Assembly: GCA_017546165.1 (NCBI GenBank)
Contig: JAFYXL010000001.1
Coordinates: 1 to 64,000 of the forward strand
Reading direction: 5' to 3'
Length of the DNA: 64,000 nucleotides
Source of the DNA: Clostridia bacterium
Lineage (GTDB): Bacteria > Bacillota > Clostridia > Monoglobales > Monoglobaceae
Made by a program: the position numbers and the translations under genes. Shown piece by piece: positions 25,500-33,689 of this stretch. The notes beneath the pieces are model-generated. The model searched no databases and had not been told where the DNA came from. It saw only the letters and a program-made list of their open reading frames with translations. The number at the start of each line of letters is the position of its first letter. Position 1 is the first letter of the stretch.

Positions 25500-26795
25500 T
25501 TATTTCTCCTTTAACTTTTCAATATTTATAAGATTTTCATTTAACATTTCCTGAACAGATTTTAGTATGCCGAGCTTTGCGTGATGCCAGGTGATACCAC
25601 CCTGGAAGTAAACAGCGTAGGGCTCTCTTAATGGTGCATCAGCACTTAACTCAATTGAAGAGCCTTGAACAAATGCCCCTGCTGCCATAATGACTTCAGA
25701 CTCGTACCCCGGCATATCTCCGGGAACAGGAGTGACATAGCTGTCAACCGGTGCGGCTGCCTGGATACCTTTGCAAAAAGCGATGAGTCTTTCCGGACTT
25801 TCAAGCTCTACCGCCTGGATTATATCGTGTCTGCTTTCGGTACTGTTAGGTACGCAGCGGAAACCAAGTCTTTCATAGATGTTTGCAGCAAAGATAGCAC
25901 CTTTAAGTGCCCCTGCCACAACGGATGGTGCCATAAAAAGACCTTGATAGAATTGGCGCATAAGACCCATATTTGTGCCTACCTCTTTGCCAAGACCGGG
26001 AGCAGTAAGACGCCAACCGCAGTTTTCAATACATTCCTTAGTGCCACAGATATATCCACCGGAGGGGGCAAGACCGCCGCCAAGGTTTTTAATCAGTGAA
26101 CCAACTATCATATCTGCACCAAAATTTGAAGGCTCAAGACGTTCGACAAATTCCCCGTAACAGTTATCAACCATACAGATTACATCAGGTTTAATCCCTT
26201 TTACAAATTTAATCAGTTTGGCAATTTTTTCAACGGAAAAAGTCTCACGAGTCTGATAACCCTTTGAACGTTGAATAGTCACAAGCTTTGTCTTGTCGTT
26301 TATGGCTTCCCTGATTTTATCATAGTCAAAACTGTCATCAGGCAGCAAATCAACCTGGCGATAAGTCACGCCGTACTCAGCCAATGAACCCGGGGAGGAG
26401 CGGATGCCGATAACTCCCTCAAGAGTGTCATATGGCTTGCCGGCAGGGGACAAAAGTTCATCCCCTGGACGCAGATTTGCGCTGAGGGCCAGGCTAAGTG
26501 CGTGGGTTCCGCAGGTAATCTGAGGACGGACAAGGGCATCTTCGGTACCAAAACAATCTGCATATACCCTCTCCAAAGTATCTCTGCCCATATCGTTGTA
26601 ACCGTAACCCGTGGATTCGGCAAAGCAAGCTGCATCTACACGATTTTTCTGCATTGCGGAAATAACCTTCATCTGATTATATTCGGCGGTTTTGTCAATT
26701 TCTTTAAATCTATCTTCCAATGAACTTAAAGTTTTTTCGCTGAACTGAAAAAGCTCATCAGATATTCCCATCAAGCTGTATATATTATCTTTCAT
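25500..26795 (-). CDS. Methionine gamma-lyase-family PLP enzyme (aluminium-resistance type)
   Basis: A 431-residue fold-type I PLP enzyme of the Met_gamma_lyase family, often labelled aluminium resistance protein or YnbB. Visible features are STGYGYNDMGRDTLERVYADCFG (about 60-82), QITCGTHALSLAL (about 92-104), the metal/PLP Asp in VDNCYGEF, and the Schiff-base lysine in GSLIKNLGGGLAPSGGYI (about 233-250). The true substrate of this family is poorly defined; a C-S lyase role on cystathionine- or methionine-like compounds is plausible. It is co-directional with, and three bases from, the EamA transporter. Confidence 0.85.
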   Translation of the reverse strand: MKDNIYSLMGISDELFQFSEKTLSSLEDRFKEIDKTAEYNQMKVISAMQKNRVDAACFAESTGYGYNDMGRDTLERVYADCFGTEDALVRPQITCGTHALSLALSANLRPGDELLSPAGKPYDTLEGVIGIRSSPGSLAEYGVTYRQVDLLPDDSFDYDKIREAINDKTKLVTIQRSKGYQTRETFSVEKIAKLIKFVKGIKPDVICMVDNCYGEFVERLEPSNFGADMIVGSLIKNLGGGLAPSGGYICGTKECIENCGWRLTAPGLGKEVGTNMGLMRQFYQGLFMAPSVVAGALKGAIFAANIYERLGFRCVPNSTESRHDIIQAVELESPERLIAFCKGIQAAAPVDSYVTPVPGDMPGYESEVIMAAGAFVQGSSIELSADAPLREPYAVYFQGGITWHHAKLGILKSVQEMLNENLINIEKLKEK

Positions 26796-26933
26796 AATCT
26801 AAAACCTCCAAAACTTATTAAAATTATAACTTATTTTACATATTTAGTCAATAAAAAGGACTAGTTTTTTTGGTACAAATATGGTATAATTATCTATTAT
26901 ATAAATATATCTCATTAAAAGGAGGGGCTATTT

Positions 26934-27527
26934 ATGAATATCTGCGTATATGGTGCATCCAGTGATGCAATTGATAAAGAGTATATTAAAGCAGGGGAGC
27001 TTTTGGGTGAAGAACTTGCCAGACGTGGGCACACCTTGGTTTTTGGCGGTGGCACAGCAGGGCTTATGGGGGCAACTGCACGAGGTGCTGCAAAAATGGG
27101 TGGCAAAATTATTGGTGTTGCTCCATTGTTTTTTAATGCGGACGGCATACTGTATGAGGGTTGCACTGAACTTATCCGTACGACAACAATGCGTGAGAGA
27201 AAGCAAATCCTTGAAGATTTGTCTGACGCATTTATTATGTCCCCCGGTGGAATTGGAACCTATGAGGAATTTTTTGAAATTTTGACACTAAAACAGCTTT
27301 ACCGTCACAACAAAGCTATCGCAGTGCTTAATACAAAAGGATATTACACACCTCTTGACAACCTTTTAAAGGAAACAGCCAAAGATGGATTTATGCGTGA
27401 CGAATCTTTAAAGCTTTATGAGGTGTTTGAAGGGATACCTGAAATTTTGGATTACATTGAGAAATATGTTCCTGAGGAATTTGATGTTGAAGATATGAAA
27501 CATATAGGTCAGGCAAATCAAAAATAA
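26934..27527 (+). CDS. LOG-family (TIGR00730) nucleotide phosphoribohydrolase
   Basis: A 197-residue Rossmann-fold protein with the family's lysine decarboxylase-like signature: GGGTAGLMGATARGA (about 39-53), MRERKQIL (about 84-91) and PGGIGTYEEFFEILTLKQL (about 102-120). Members such as plant LOG hydrolyse nucleoside 5'-monophosphates to a free base and ribose 5-phosphate; the bacterial role is usually nucleotide salvage or clean-up. GGAGGGG supports the start, with a TATAAT at 26885-26890 as likely -10. It is followed by a terminator. Confidence 0.88.
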   Translation: MNICVYGASSDAIDKEYIKAGELLGEELARRGHTLVFGGGTAGLMGATARGAAKMGGKIIGVAPLFFNADGILYEGCTELIRTTTMRERKQILEDLSDAFIMSPGGIGTYEEFFEILTLKQLYRHNKAIAVLNTKGYYTPLDNLLKETAKDGFMRDESLKLYEVFEGIPEILDYIEKYVPEEFDVEDMKHIGQANQK

Positions 27528-27565
27528 AGGAGTTTGCATACTATTTATTAAAAAATTCAATATAA

Positions 27566-27610
27566 AACAGTTGGCAGAGGGTTTATGGAAAAACGCCTCT
27601 GCTGTTTTTA
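27566..27610 (+). terminator. Terminator after the LOG-family gene
   Basis: AACAG..CAGAGG pairs with CCTCTGCTGTT across a 14-base loop, followed by a T run at 27604-27609. Confidence 0.7.
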
Positions 27611-27667
27611 TGGTTTCATATGGAGGGTAATAAAGGTCATATTTTATCATAAATTTGCGCGTAATTC

Positions 27668-27696
27668 TTGATTTTTTTAGTCTAGTATGTTACAAT
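27668..27696 (+). promoter_or_regulatory. Promoter of the OPT transporter gene
   Basis: TTGATT (27668-27673), 17 bases, TACAAT (27691-27696). Transcription from about 27703 leaves a leader of roughly 107 bases that contains the pseudoknot-like element. Confidence 0.65.
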
Positions 27697-27701
27697 AATA
27701 A

Positions 27702-27803
27702 AGCTTGTGTGAAAAAAACAGACAAGATTTCACAAAGAACAGACAAGCGCCTTATTTGCTCACAATAAGGTGCGTATTTTTATACTGTGGGCGGAAAGGT
27801 TAT
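27702..27803 (+). promoter_or_regulatory. Structured leader, pseudoknot-like element copy 1 (OPT transporter)
   Basis: The leader folds as GCTTGT/ACAAGC enclosing TGTGAAA/TTTCACA, then a 10-bp hairpin (27747-27756 with 27764-27773) with the 7-base loop TGCTCAC (27757-27763). Bases GCTCAC of the loop can pair, with one G-U, to GTGGGC at 27787-27792, which directly joins the ribosome binding site GGAAAGG (27793-27799). A second copy lies upstream of fumC with the same 13-base 3' end, GTGGGCGGAAAGG. This suggests control of translation by an H-type pseudoknot. I do not recognise it as a known riboswitch class. The hairpin followed by TATTTTTAT could instead act as a weak terminator. Confidence 0.6.
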
Positions 27804-27809
27804 TCATAT

Positions 27810-29726
27810 ATGGAAAACAATAAGAATTTCAAGCCATATATTCCTGCGGAAAGGGTAACGCCTGAAATTACCATTACCTCAATCATTATGGGTATTATCC
27901 TTGCAGTAGTATTTGGTGCAGCGAATGCCTATTTGGGACTTCGTGTGGGTATGACTGTTTCTGCGTCTATCCCTGCAGCGGTTATCTCAATGGGTGTGAT
28001 TCGCGTTATTATGAAGAAGAATTCAATTCTTGAGAGCAATATTGTTCAAACAACCGGCTCAGCCGGTGAATCTCTGGCAGCAGGCGCAATATTTACACTT
28101 CCTGCACTCTTTTTGTGGGCCAAAGACGGCGTAATGGACAAGCCCGGTATTGTAGAGATTACACTTATTGCACTTCTTGGCGGACTTTTGGGTGTATTCT
28201 TTATGGTACCCCTTCGCAACGCCTTGATTGTTAAGGAGCACGGCGTTCTTCCCTATCCTGAGGGCACAGCTTGTGCGGAGGTTCTCCTTGCCGGCGAAGA
28301 AGGCGGAGCAAATGCATCAACTGTATTTGCCGGTATGGGTTTTGCAGCTCTTTTTAAGTTTGTTATTGATGGGCTTAAAGCAGTTCCCGGTGAGGTTGCT
28401 CTTCGCGTAAAAGGTTATGCAGGTGAAATAGGTGCTCAGATTTACCCTGCTGTTATGAGCGTTGGTTATATTTGCGGACCAAGAATTTCATCTTATATGT
28501 TTGCCGGTGGCGTTCTTGCCTGGATGGTGATTATACCTATGATTGTTCTTTTTGGTAAGGATCTTGTCCTCTATCCGGGAACAGTTGCAATCGGTGAGAT
28601 GTTTGCAAATGGCGGGGCAAGTGCAATATGGGGTTCTTATATACGCTATATTGGCGCAGGCGCTTTGGCTGCAGGCGGCATTATAAGTCTTGTAAAGTCA
28701 CTTCCTCTTATTGTAAACACCTTTGCAGGTGCAGTTCGTGGCATATCTGATATTGGAACAGGTGGCGCATTGCGTACGGATAAGAACTTAAGTATAAAAA
28801 CAGTTCTTGTTGCTATTATTATCCTTACACTTATTATCTGGATTGTTCCGGCCGTTCCGGTTTCTCCAATCGGTGCTGTTGTGGTTGTTGTATTTGGCTT
28901 CTTCTTTGCAACAGTATCTTCACGTATGGTTGGATTGGTAGGCAGCAGCAACAACCCTGTATCAGGCATGGCTATTGCAACGCTTCTTATTGCGACACTT
29001 GTTCTTAAAGTTACAGGTGATGGTGGCGCTCACGGTATGAAGGGTGCCATTGCAATAGGCTCAATAATCTGTATCGTTGCGGCAATCGCAGGAGATACTT
29101 CGCAGGACCTTAAGACAGGTTATTTGCTTGGTGCAACACCACGAAAACAACAGATTGCCGAAGTTATAGGTGTTGTAGCGGCAGCCTTTGCTATTGGCGG
29201 AACTCTCTACCTGCTTGACAGTGCGTGGGGATTTGGTTCTGATGAACTTGCCGCACCTCAGGCAACTCTTATGAAGATGATTGTTGAGGGTGTTATGGAT
29301 GCAAATCTTCCTTGGAATCTTGTATTCATAGGTGTTTTCATCGCAGTTGTGGTTGAAATTGTAGGTATTCCTGTGCTTCCTTTTGCGATTGGTGTATATC
29401 TGCCTGTTCATCTTAATGCTTGTATTATGGTGGGTGGACTGGTAAGACTTTTTGTGGACAAACTTAAAAAGGATGAAAAAGAGAAGACTGCCATTGTAAA
29501 TGATGGAATTCTTTTCTGCTCAGGTATGATTGCTGGCGAAGGCATTGTAGGTATTATTCTCGCAGTTCTTGCGATATTTGGATTTGACAAGGTGATTGAT
29601 CTGTCAGGCAAGCTAAACCTTCCTGCGTCAGTTTCAAACATTGGCAGCCTGGTGGTATTCGCTTTGGTTGTGGTAAGTGTTCTTAAGTTTTCTGTATGGA
29701 AAAAACGCAACACACTTAACAAGTAA
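27810..29726 (+). CDS. OPT-family oligopeptide transporter
   Basis: A 638-residue membrane protein with about 14-16 hydrophobic segments. The N-terminal PEITITSIIMGIILAVVFGAANAYLGLRVGMTVSASIPAAVISMG region is typical of the prokaryotic OPT (OPT_2) branch, and NIVQTTGSAGESLAAGAIFTLPAL is another family hallmark. These importers bring in small peptides by proton symport. I chose ATG 27810, ten bases after AAAGG; the reading frame stays open further upstream but through the structured leader. Two bases after its stop lies a PqqD-like gene. Confidence 0.88.
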   Translation: MENNKNFKPYIPAERVTPEITITSIIMGIILAVVFGAANAYLGLRVGMTVSASIPAAVISMGVIRVIMKKNSILESNIVQTTGSAGESLAAGAIFTLPALFLWAKDGVMDKPGIVEITLIALLGGLLGVFFMVPLRNALIVKEHGVLPYPEGTACAEVLLAGEEGGANASTVFAGMGFAALFKFVIDGLKAVPGEVALRVKGYAGEIGAQIYPAVMSVGYICGPRISSYMFAGGVLAWMVIIPMIVLFGKDLVLYPGTVAIGEMFANGGASAIWGSYIRYIGAGALAAGGIISLVKSLPLIVNTFAGAVRGISDIGTGGALRTDKNLSIKTVLVAIIILTLIIWIVPAVPVSPIGAVVVVVFGFFFATVSSRMVGLVGSSNNPVSGMAIATLLIATLVLKVTGDGGAHGMKGAIAIGSIICIVAAIAGDTSQDLKTGYLLGATPRKQQIAEVIGVVAAAFAIGGTLYLLDSAWGFGSDELAAPQATLMKMIVEGVMDANLPWNLVFIGVFIAVVVEIVGIPVLPFAIGVYLPVHLNACIMVGGLVRLFVDKLKKDEKEKTAIVNDGILFCSGMIAGEGIVGIILAVLAIFGFDKVIDLSGKLNLPASVSNIGSLVVFALVVVSVLKFSVWKKRNTLNK

Positions 29727-29728
29727 TT

Positions 29729-30076
29729 ATGAAGAAAAAACAAATCATATCTAAAAACTATCTTGAAAAAATTCCTGTTGCCAATGGGGAGCTGAGATGG
29801 GAAACAACCCCGGAGGGCAAGGTGGATTTGCTTATTGAAAACACAGGCTTTTTCAACAGGGTTGCCCAAAAGCTTTTTGCAAAACCTCCAATAACATATG
29901 TCCATCTGGATGATATGGGAAGTTTTGTCTGGCCCCTTATGGACGGGAAACGGAATATAATTGAGCTTGGGAGGCTTGTGGAAGAACATTTTGGTGAGTC
30001 GGCACATCCCCTTTATGAAAGGCTGGTAAAGTTTTTCCAAATATTAGATAGTTATCGGTTTATTGAATGGAAGTAA
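29729..30076 (+). CDS. PqqD-family (RRE-like) small protein
   Basis: A 115-residue protein. The C-terminal two thirds (YVHLDDMGSFVWPLMDGKRNIIEL, then LYERLVKFFQILDSYRFIEW) match PqqD-like peptide-recognition winged-helix domains, which bind leader peptides of ribosomally made modified peptides. The N-terminal third (about 1-50) is extra. The start is two bases after the OPT stop with no good ribosome binding site of its own, so translation is probably coupled. No radical SAM enzyme or precursor peptide lies nearby, so a peptide-binding or regulatory role for the transporter is a guess. Confidence 0.78.
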   Translation: MKKKQIISKNYLEKIPVANGELRWETTPEGKVDLLIENTGFFNRVAQKLFAKPPITYVHLDDMGSFVWPLMDGKRNIIELGRLVEEHFGESAHPLYERLVKFFQILDSYRFIEWK

Positions 30077-30083
30077 ATATATG

Positions 30084-30113
30084 GGAACGGTTGTAAAACC
30101 GTTCCTTTTTTTT
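30084..30113 (+). terminator. Terminator after the PqqD-like gene
   Basis: A 9-bp perfect stem GGAACGGTT/AACCGTTCC (30084-30092, 30097-30105) followed by eight T. Confidence 0.92.
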
Positions 30114-30135
30114 GCCAAATATAGAACATTTTTTA

Positions 30136-30164
30136 TTGACATTACAAAGATATGGGTATATAAT
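30136..30164 (+). promoter_or_regulatory. Consensus promoter of the cysteine synthase gene
   Basis: Perfect TTGACA (30136-30141), 17 bases, perfect TATAAT (30159-30164), a strong sigma-A promoter about 40 bases upstream of the start. No T-box or SAM leader is visible in the short leader. Confidence 0.9.
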
Positions 30165-30203
30165 TAAACGATAAAAGTTAAATTAGACTTGAGGAATTTC
30201 ATT

Positions 30204-31133
30204 ATGGTATTTAATAATATTTTGGAAGCAATGGGAGATACTCCTGTAATAAGACTTTCACATATGGCTGATCCTGAGGGCGCCCAGATATTGGTTAAGT
30301 TTGAGGGGCTGAATGTTGGTGGCTCTATCAAAACCAGGACAGCGTACAATATGATTTGTGATGCTGAAAGACGCGGAATAATAAATAAAGACACAATTAT
30401 TGTTGAACCCACAAGCGGCAACCAGGGCATAGGTCTTGCTCTTGTTGGGGCGGTTAAGGGGTATAAAACAAAAATAATTATGCCTGATTCAGTAAGTGAA
30501 GAGCGAAGACTTCTGGTGGAGCATTATGGTGCAGAAGTTATCCTTATCCACGATGCCGGCAATATCGGTGAGTGTATTCATCAATGTCTTGAAACTGCAC
30601 TTAAAATGCAGAGAGAGGATAGCAATGTTTTTGTACCTCAGCAGTTTGAAAATCCGGCAAATGTGGAAGTTCAAAGAAATGTTACAGGGGAGGAAATTTT
30701 AAGACAGGTAAGTGCCCCAATCCACGGTTTTTGCTCAGGTATTGGTACCGGTGGCACAATTACAGGAATTGGCGAAACCTTGAAAAAAGCTAATCCTGAT
30801 ATGGAAATTTGGGCAGTGGAGCCTGAACACGCAGCAATCCTTTCAGGAGGCTCTATCGGCACACATCTTCAAATGGGAATTGGCGATGGAGTGATACCCA
30901 AAATCTTAAATCAGAATATATATAATGATATTTGTGTAATAAAAGACGAAGAGGCAATCAGCACTGCAAAGGCTTTAGCGTCAAAAGAAGGCATAATGTG
31001 TGGCATTTCAAGTGGCACAAATGTTGCAGCTGCCATTAAGCTTGCAAAAAAATTAGGAAAAGACAAGACAGTAGTTACAGTGTTACCTGACACGGCAGAG
31101 AGATACTTCTCGACGCCGTTGTTTGACAGATAA
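30204..31133 (+). CDS. cysK: Cysteine synthase (O-acetylserine sulfhydrylase)
   Basis: A 309-residue fold-type II PLP enzyme making cysteine from O-acetylserine and sulfide. Motifs are GDTPVIRL (about 12-19), GGSIKTRTAYNMI with the Schiff-base Lys (about 38-50), PTSGNQGIGLAL (about 68-79) and GIGTGGTITGIG (about 171-182). Two spots differ from the common form: KTR in place of KDR, and SGNQG in place of SGNTG, so an alternative beta-substitution reaction is possible. ATG 30204 is eight bases from GAGGA. guaA follows 23 bases later. Confidence 0.88.
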   Translation: MVFNNILEAMGDTPVIRLSHMADPEGAQILVKFEGLNVGGSIKTRTAYNMICDAERRGIINKDTIIVEPTSGNQGIGLALVGAVKGYKTKIIMPDSVSEERRLLVEHYGAEVILIHDAGNIGECIHQCLETALKMQREDSNVFVPQQFENPANVEVQRNVTGEEILRQVSAPIHGFCSGIGTGGTITGIGETLKKANPDMEIWAVEPEHAAILSGGSIGTHLQMGIGDGVIPKILNQNIYNDICVIKDEEAISTAKALASKEGIMCGISSGTNVAAAIKLAKKLGKDKTVVTVLPDTAERYFSTPLFDR

Positions 31134-31156
31134 AATAATTTTAGGAGGATGAAACT

Positions 31157-32137
31157 ATGAACTCAAATGTAAGACCTGATACTATGGAACGTATTACAAC
31201 AAAAGAATTAGCGGATAAGTTCATTGCGGAGCAGGTTGAGTTGGTTCGCAAACAGGTAGGAGACAAAAAGGTGCTTTTAGCGCTTTCAGGCGGTGTTGAC
31301 AGCTCGGTTGTTGCGGCACTTTTAATCAAGGCAATCGGCAAACAACTGGTATGTGTTCACGTAAACCACGGACTTATGCGTAAAGGAGAAAGTGAGCAGG
31401 TTATTGAAGTTTTCAAAGAAGGCCTTGACGCAAATCTTATATATATTGATGCAACAGACAGATTCCTTGGACTTCTTGAAGGAGTTGCGGAGCCTGAGAA
31501 AAAGCGCAAGATTATTGGCGGCGAGTTTATAGAAGTATTTAATGAGGAAGCTAAAAAGCTTGAAAGCGTAGATTTTCTTGCTCAGGGCACAATCTATCCT
31601 GATATTCTCGAAAGTGACGGAGTAAAGGCTCATCACAATGTTGGCGGCTTGCCTGAAGATATGAAGCTTGAACTTGTTGAACCTGTAAAACTTCTTTATA
31701 AGGATGAGGTTCGTGTTGTGGGTAAGGCTCTTGGCCTTCCTGCATCAATGGTTGACAGACAGCCGTTCCCGGGCCCCGGCCTTGGTGTTCGTTGCCTTGG
31801 GGCAATCACACGCGACAGACTTCACGCCCTTCGTGAGGCTGATGCCATTTTACGTGAGGAGTTTGCAAACAACGGGCTTGAGGGCAAGGTTTGGCAATAT
31901 TTTATTGCGGTGCCTGATTTCAAGAGTGTTGGTGTCAAGGACGACAAACGTTATGAAGGTTGGCCTGCTATTATACGTGCGGTCAATACAGTTGATGCAA
32001 TGACTGCAACTATCGAAGAAATTCCATATGCATTGCTCCACCGCATAACTGACAGAATCACCAGCGAAGTTCCCGGAATTAACCGAGTGCTTCTGGACCT
32101 TACTCCAAAGCCAATAGGAACAATTGAGTGGGAATAA
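31157..32137 (+). CDS. guaA: GMP synthase, ATP-pyrophosphatase subunit only
   Basis: A 326-residue protein covering the N-type ATP pyrophosphatase and dimerisation domains of GMP synthase. Motifs are ALSGGVDSSVVAALL (about 43-57), HVNHGLMRKGE, GTIYPDILES and the C-terminal RPFPGPGLGVR-like QPFPGPGLGVRCLG and TPKPIGTIEWE. The N-terminal glutaminase domain of the usual bacterial enzyme is absent, as in split archaeal enzymes. A partner glutaminase is not in this window. It adenylates XMP and aminates it to GMP. GGAGG precedes the ATG. A strong terminator follows. Confidence 0.93.
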   Translation: MNSNVRPDTMERITTKELADKFIAEQVELVRKQVGDKKVLLALSGGVDSSVVAALLIKAIGKQLVCVHVNHGLMRKGESEQVIEVFKEGLDANLIYIDATDRFLGLLEGVAEPEKKRKIIGGEFIEVFNEEAKKLESVDFLAQGTIYPDILESDGVKAHHNVGGLPEDMKLELVEPVKLLYKDEVRVVGKALGLPASMVDRQPFPGPGLGVRCLGAITRDRLHALREADAILREEFANNGLEGKVWQYFIAVPDFKSVGVKDDKRYEGWPAIIRAVNTVDAMTATIEEIPYALLHRITDRITSEVPGINRVLLDLTPKPIGTIEWE

Positions 32138-32145
32138 AATGAAAA

Positions 32146-32191
32146 ATCCCCGAAAGCCTTGAAAAATCAGGGTTTTCGGGGTTTCTTTTTG
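32146..32191 (+). terminator. Terminator after guaA
   Basis: CCCCGAAA (32148-32155) pairs with TTTCGGGG (32174-32181), with CCTTGA/TCAGGG inside, then TTTCTTTTT. Confidence 0.9.
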
Positions 32192-32460
32192 CCTTTTCAG
32201 CATATTTTGTGTTGTCAATTTGCCACTCTTTGTTTTAGGCGTACCGAGTAGTATGAAGAGGTTGGATAATATAGATGTTACGGCAGAGACCTATAGCTTG
32301 TTTATAATGGTGATAAAAAATAGCAACAAGATTACCTTGCAATTTTTGTAATTGCAGGGTTGTTTTGTTAGCATATTACACAGCTATACTCACGGTTTAA
32401 TACAAAATTTGGACAAAGATAATAATTATTCCAAAATATCAAAGAAAACTAAATAAAAGG
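32192..32460. other. Non-coding gap between guaA and the malate dehydrogenase operon
   Basis: No convincing gene is seen. A TATAAT at 32303-32308 and a hairpin TGCAATT/AATTGCA (32338-32344 with 32350-32356) followed by TTGTTTTGTT could bound a very short transcript, but there is no good -35 and the T run is broken. The rest is AT-rich without open frames of note. Confidence 0.4.
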
Positions 32461-32489
32461 TTGAAATTTGTTTTAAATTGTGGTATATT
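32461..32489 (+). promoter_or_regulatory. Promoter of the malate/fumarate operon
   Basis: TTGAAA (32461-32466), 17 bases, TATATT (32484-32489), about 70 bases upstream of the dehydrogenase start. Confidence 0.6.
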
Positions 32490-32560
32490 TATTATTGTAT
32501 GTTATTGTGTAAATGTGCGATCAAACATTGTTAAAAATATAACGATTAAGGAGGAGCGTA

Positions 32561-33505
32561 ATGAATAAAATTACTATTATTGGAAGCGGGAGTGTTGGTT
32601 CAACCATTGCCTATACTATGACCGTATCAGGTTTTGCATCAGAAATTGTTATGATCGATATTAACAATTCAAAGGCTCTTGGCGAGGCGCTTGACATCAG
32701 ACAGGGTATTCCTTTTTGCACACCTTGTTCGATTTATGCAGGAGAATATCAGGATGCTAAAGATTCGGACATTGTTATTATTACATCCGGTATTGCAAGA
32801 AAAGCAGGACAGTCACGATTGGAACTTGCTCAGGTGAATATTGATGTAACAAAGAGTATAATACCTGAAATTACAAAATATGCACCGGATGCTGTATATG
32901 TAATTGTAAGTAATCCGGTTGATATCCTTACATATGTTTTCCACAAATGTTCGGGTATCCCTGAAAATCGTATTATTGGTTCAGGTACAATTCTTGACAC
33001 TGCACGTCTTAGAGCAAGACTTTCTGAATATTATTCAATAAGTCAAAATAATATTCACGCATATGTCCTTGGTGAACACGGCGACTCTTCGTTTATTCCC
33101 TGGTCACTTGCTAATATTTCAAATGTACCCATTGCGGAATGCAACAATTCATTCAAATATAAGGATGGTCTTGTGCCAGATTTCGATTATTCAGAGATTG
33201 AGGAATATGTCCGCAAATCAGGTGCGAGAGTTATTGAAAGGAAGGGCGCAACATTTTATGCGGTTTCAGCATCTGTTTGCCACCTTTGCAAGTGCCTGCT
33301 TGGCAGGATGGATACAACAATGACTGTATCTACAATGATGCATGGTGAGTATGGCATTGATGATGTTTGCCTCAGCGTTCTTTGCACAGTTGGCAACAAG
33401 GGAATTCAAAGCAAAGTTATGCTTCCTTTGGATGATAATGAAGTGCGTCTGCTCCAGAACAGTGCTAAACAGCTTAAGGAAATTATAAAAAATACAAATA
33501 TATAA
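32561..33505 (+). CDS. Malate dehydrogenase-like (LDH/MDH family)
   Basis: A 314-residue NAD-dependent 2-hydroxyacid dehydrogenase. The N-terminal GSGSVGS loop, NPVDILTYV, GSGTILDTARLRARL and the catalytic His in GEHGDSS are all present. At the substrate-specificity position (the Gln102 of lactate dehydrogenases) it has Arg80, in GIARKAGQSRLEL. That arginine marks malate/oxaloacetate specificity in this superfamily, although the overall sequence is close to lactate dehydrogenases. Fumarase is the next gene, which fits oxaloacetate to malate to fumarate. A clean enzyme assay would be needed to exclude lactate dehydrogenase. GGAGG precedes the ATG. Confidence 0.8.
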   Translation: MNKITIIGSGSVGSTIAYTMTVSGFASEIVMIDINNSKALGEALDIRQGIPFCTPCSIYAGEYQDAKDSDIVIITSGIARKAGQSRLELAQVNIDVTKSIIPEITKYAPDAVYVIVSNPVDILTYVFHKCSGIPENRIIGSGTILDTARLRARLSEYYSISQNNIHAYVLGEHGDSSFIPWSLANISNVPIAECNNSFKYKDGLVPDFDYSEIEEYVRKSGARVIERKGATFYAVSASVCHLCKCLLGRMDTTMTVSTMMHGEYGIDDVCLSVLCTVGNKGIQSKVMLPLDDNEVRLLQNSAKQLKEIIKNTNI

Positions 33506-33614
33506 ATGTGAGAATTTAGGCGGGGAACCGGTTAATTATCTCCAGACAACACAATTGCAACGCCTAAAGCTTGCTGCATCTGAGCAGCATACCGGCAGCG
33601 TGCAATCACTAATT
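33506..33614 (+). promoter_or_regulatory. Structured intergenic region before fumC
   Basis: Several helices can form: TTTAGGCG/CGCCTAAA (33515-33522 with 33561-33568), a 6-bp hairpin TGCTGC/GCAGCA at about 33572-33589, and CCGGT in the first loop against ACCGG at 33591-33595. ATTGCA (33554-33559) can also pair with TGCAAT (33601-33606). The density of pairing suggests a folded RNA leader that continues into the pseudoknot-like element. I see no match to a riboswitch consensus that I know. Confidence 0.45.
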
Positions 33615-33674
33615 ACGCCTTATCTGCCCACGATAAGATTAAGCGTATATTATAATTATTTGTGGGCGGAAAGG
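33615..33674 (+). promoter_or_regulatory. Pseudoknot-like element copy 2 (fumC leader)
   Basis: Hairpin ACGC-CTTATC (33615-33624) with GATAAG-ATTAA-GCGT (33632-33646) and loop TGCCCAC (33625-33631). The loop's GCCCAC is fully complementary to GTGGGC at 33662-33667, which adjoins GGAAAGG (33668-33674). Loop and stem differ from the copy before the OPT transporter, but pairing is kept and the 3' 13 bases are identical. The fumC ATG is 15 bases past GGAAAGG, and a three-codon frame (ATG at 33677) lies between, both unusual. Confidence 0.6.
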
Positions 33675-33689
33675 CTATGGTAATTTAAA

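Noticed and set aside
32192-32460. Possible small RNA or degraded gene after guaA
   Set aside because: A TATAAT and an imperfect terminator-like hairpin exist, but without a -35 element, conserved structure or coding frame the case is too weak.
33515-33606. Possible c-di-AMP (ydaO-type) or cobalamin riboswitch before fumC
   Set aside because: A GGCGGGGAACC-like stretch recalls ydaO, but the other conserved segments are missing and the helix order does not fit; kept only as an unclassified structured leader.
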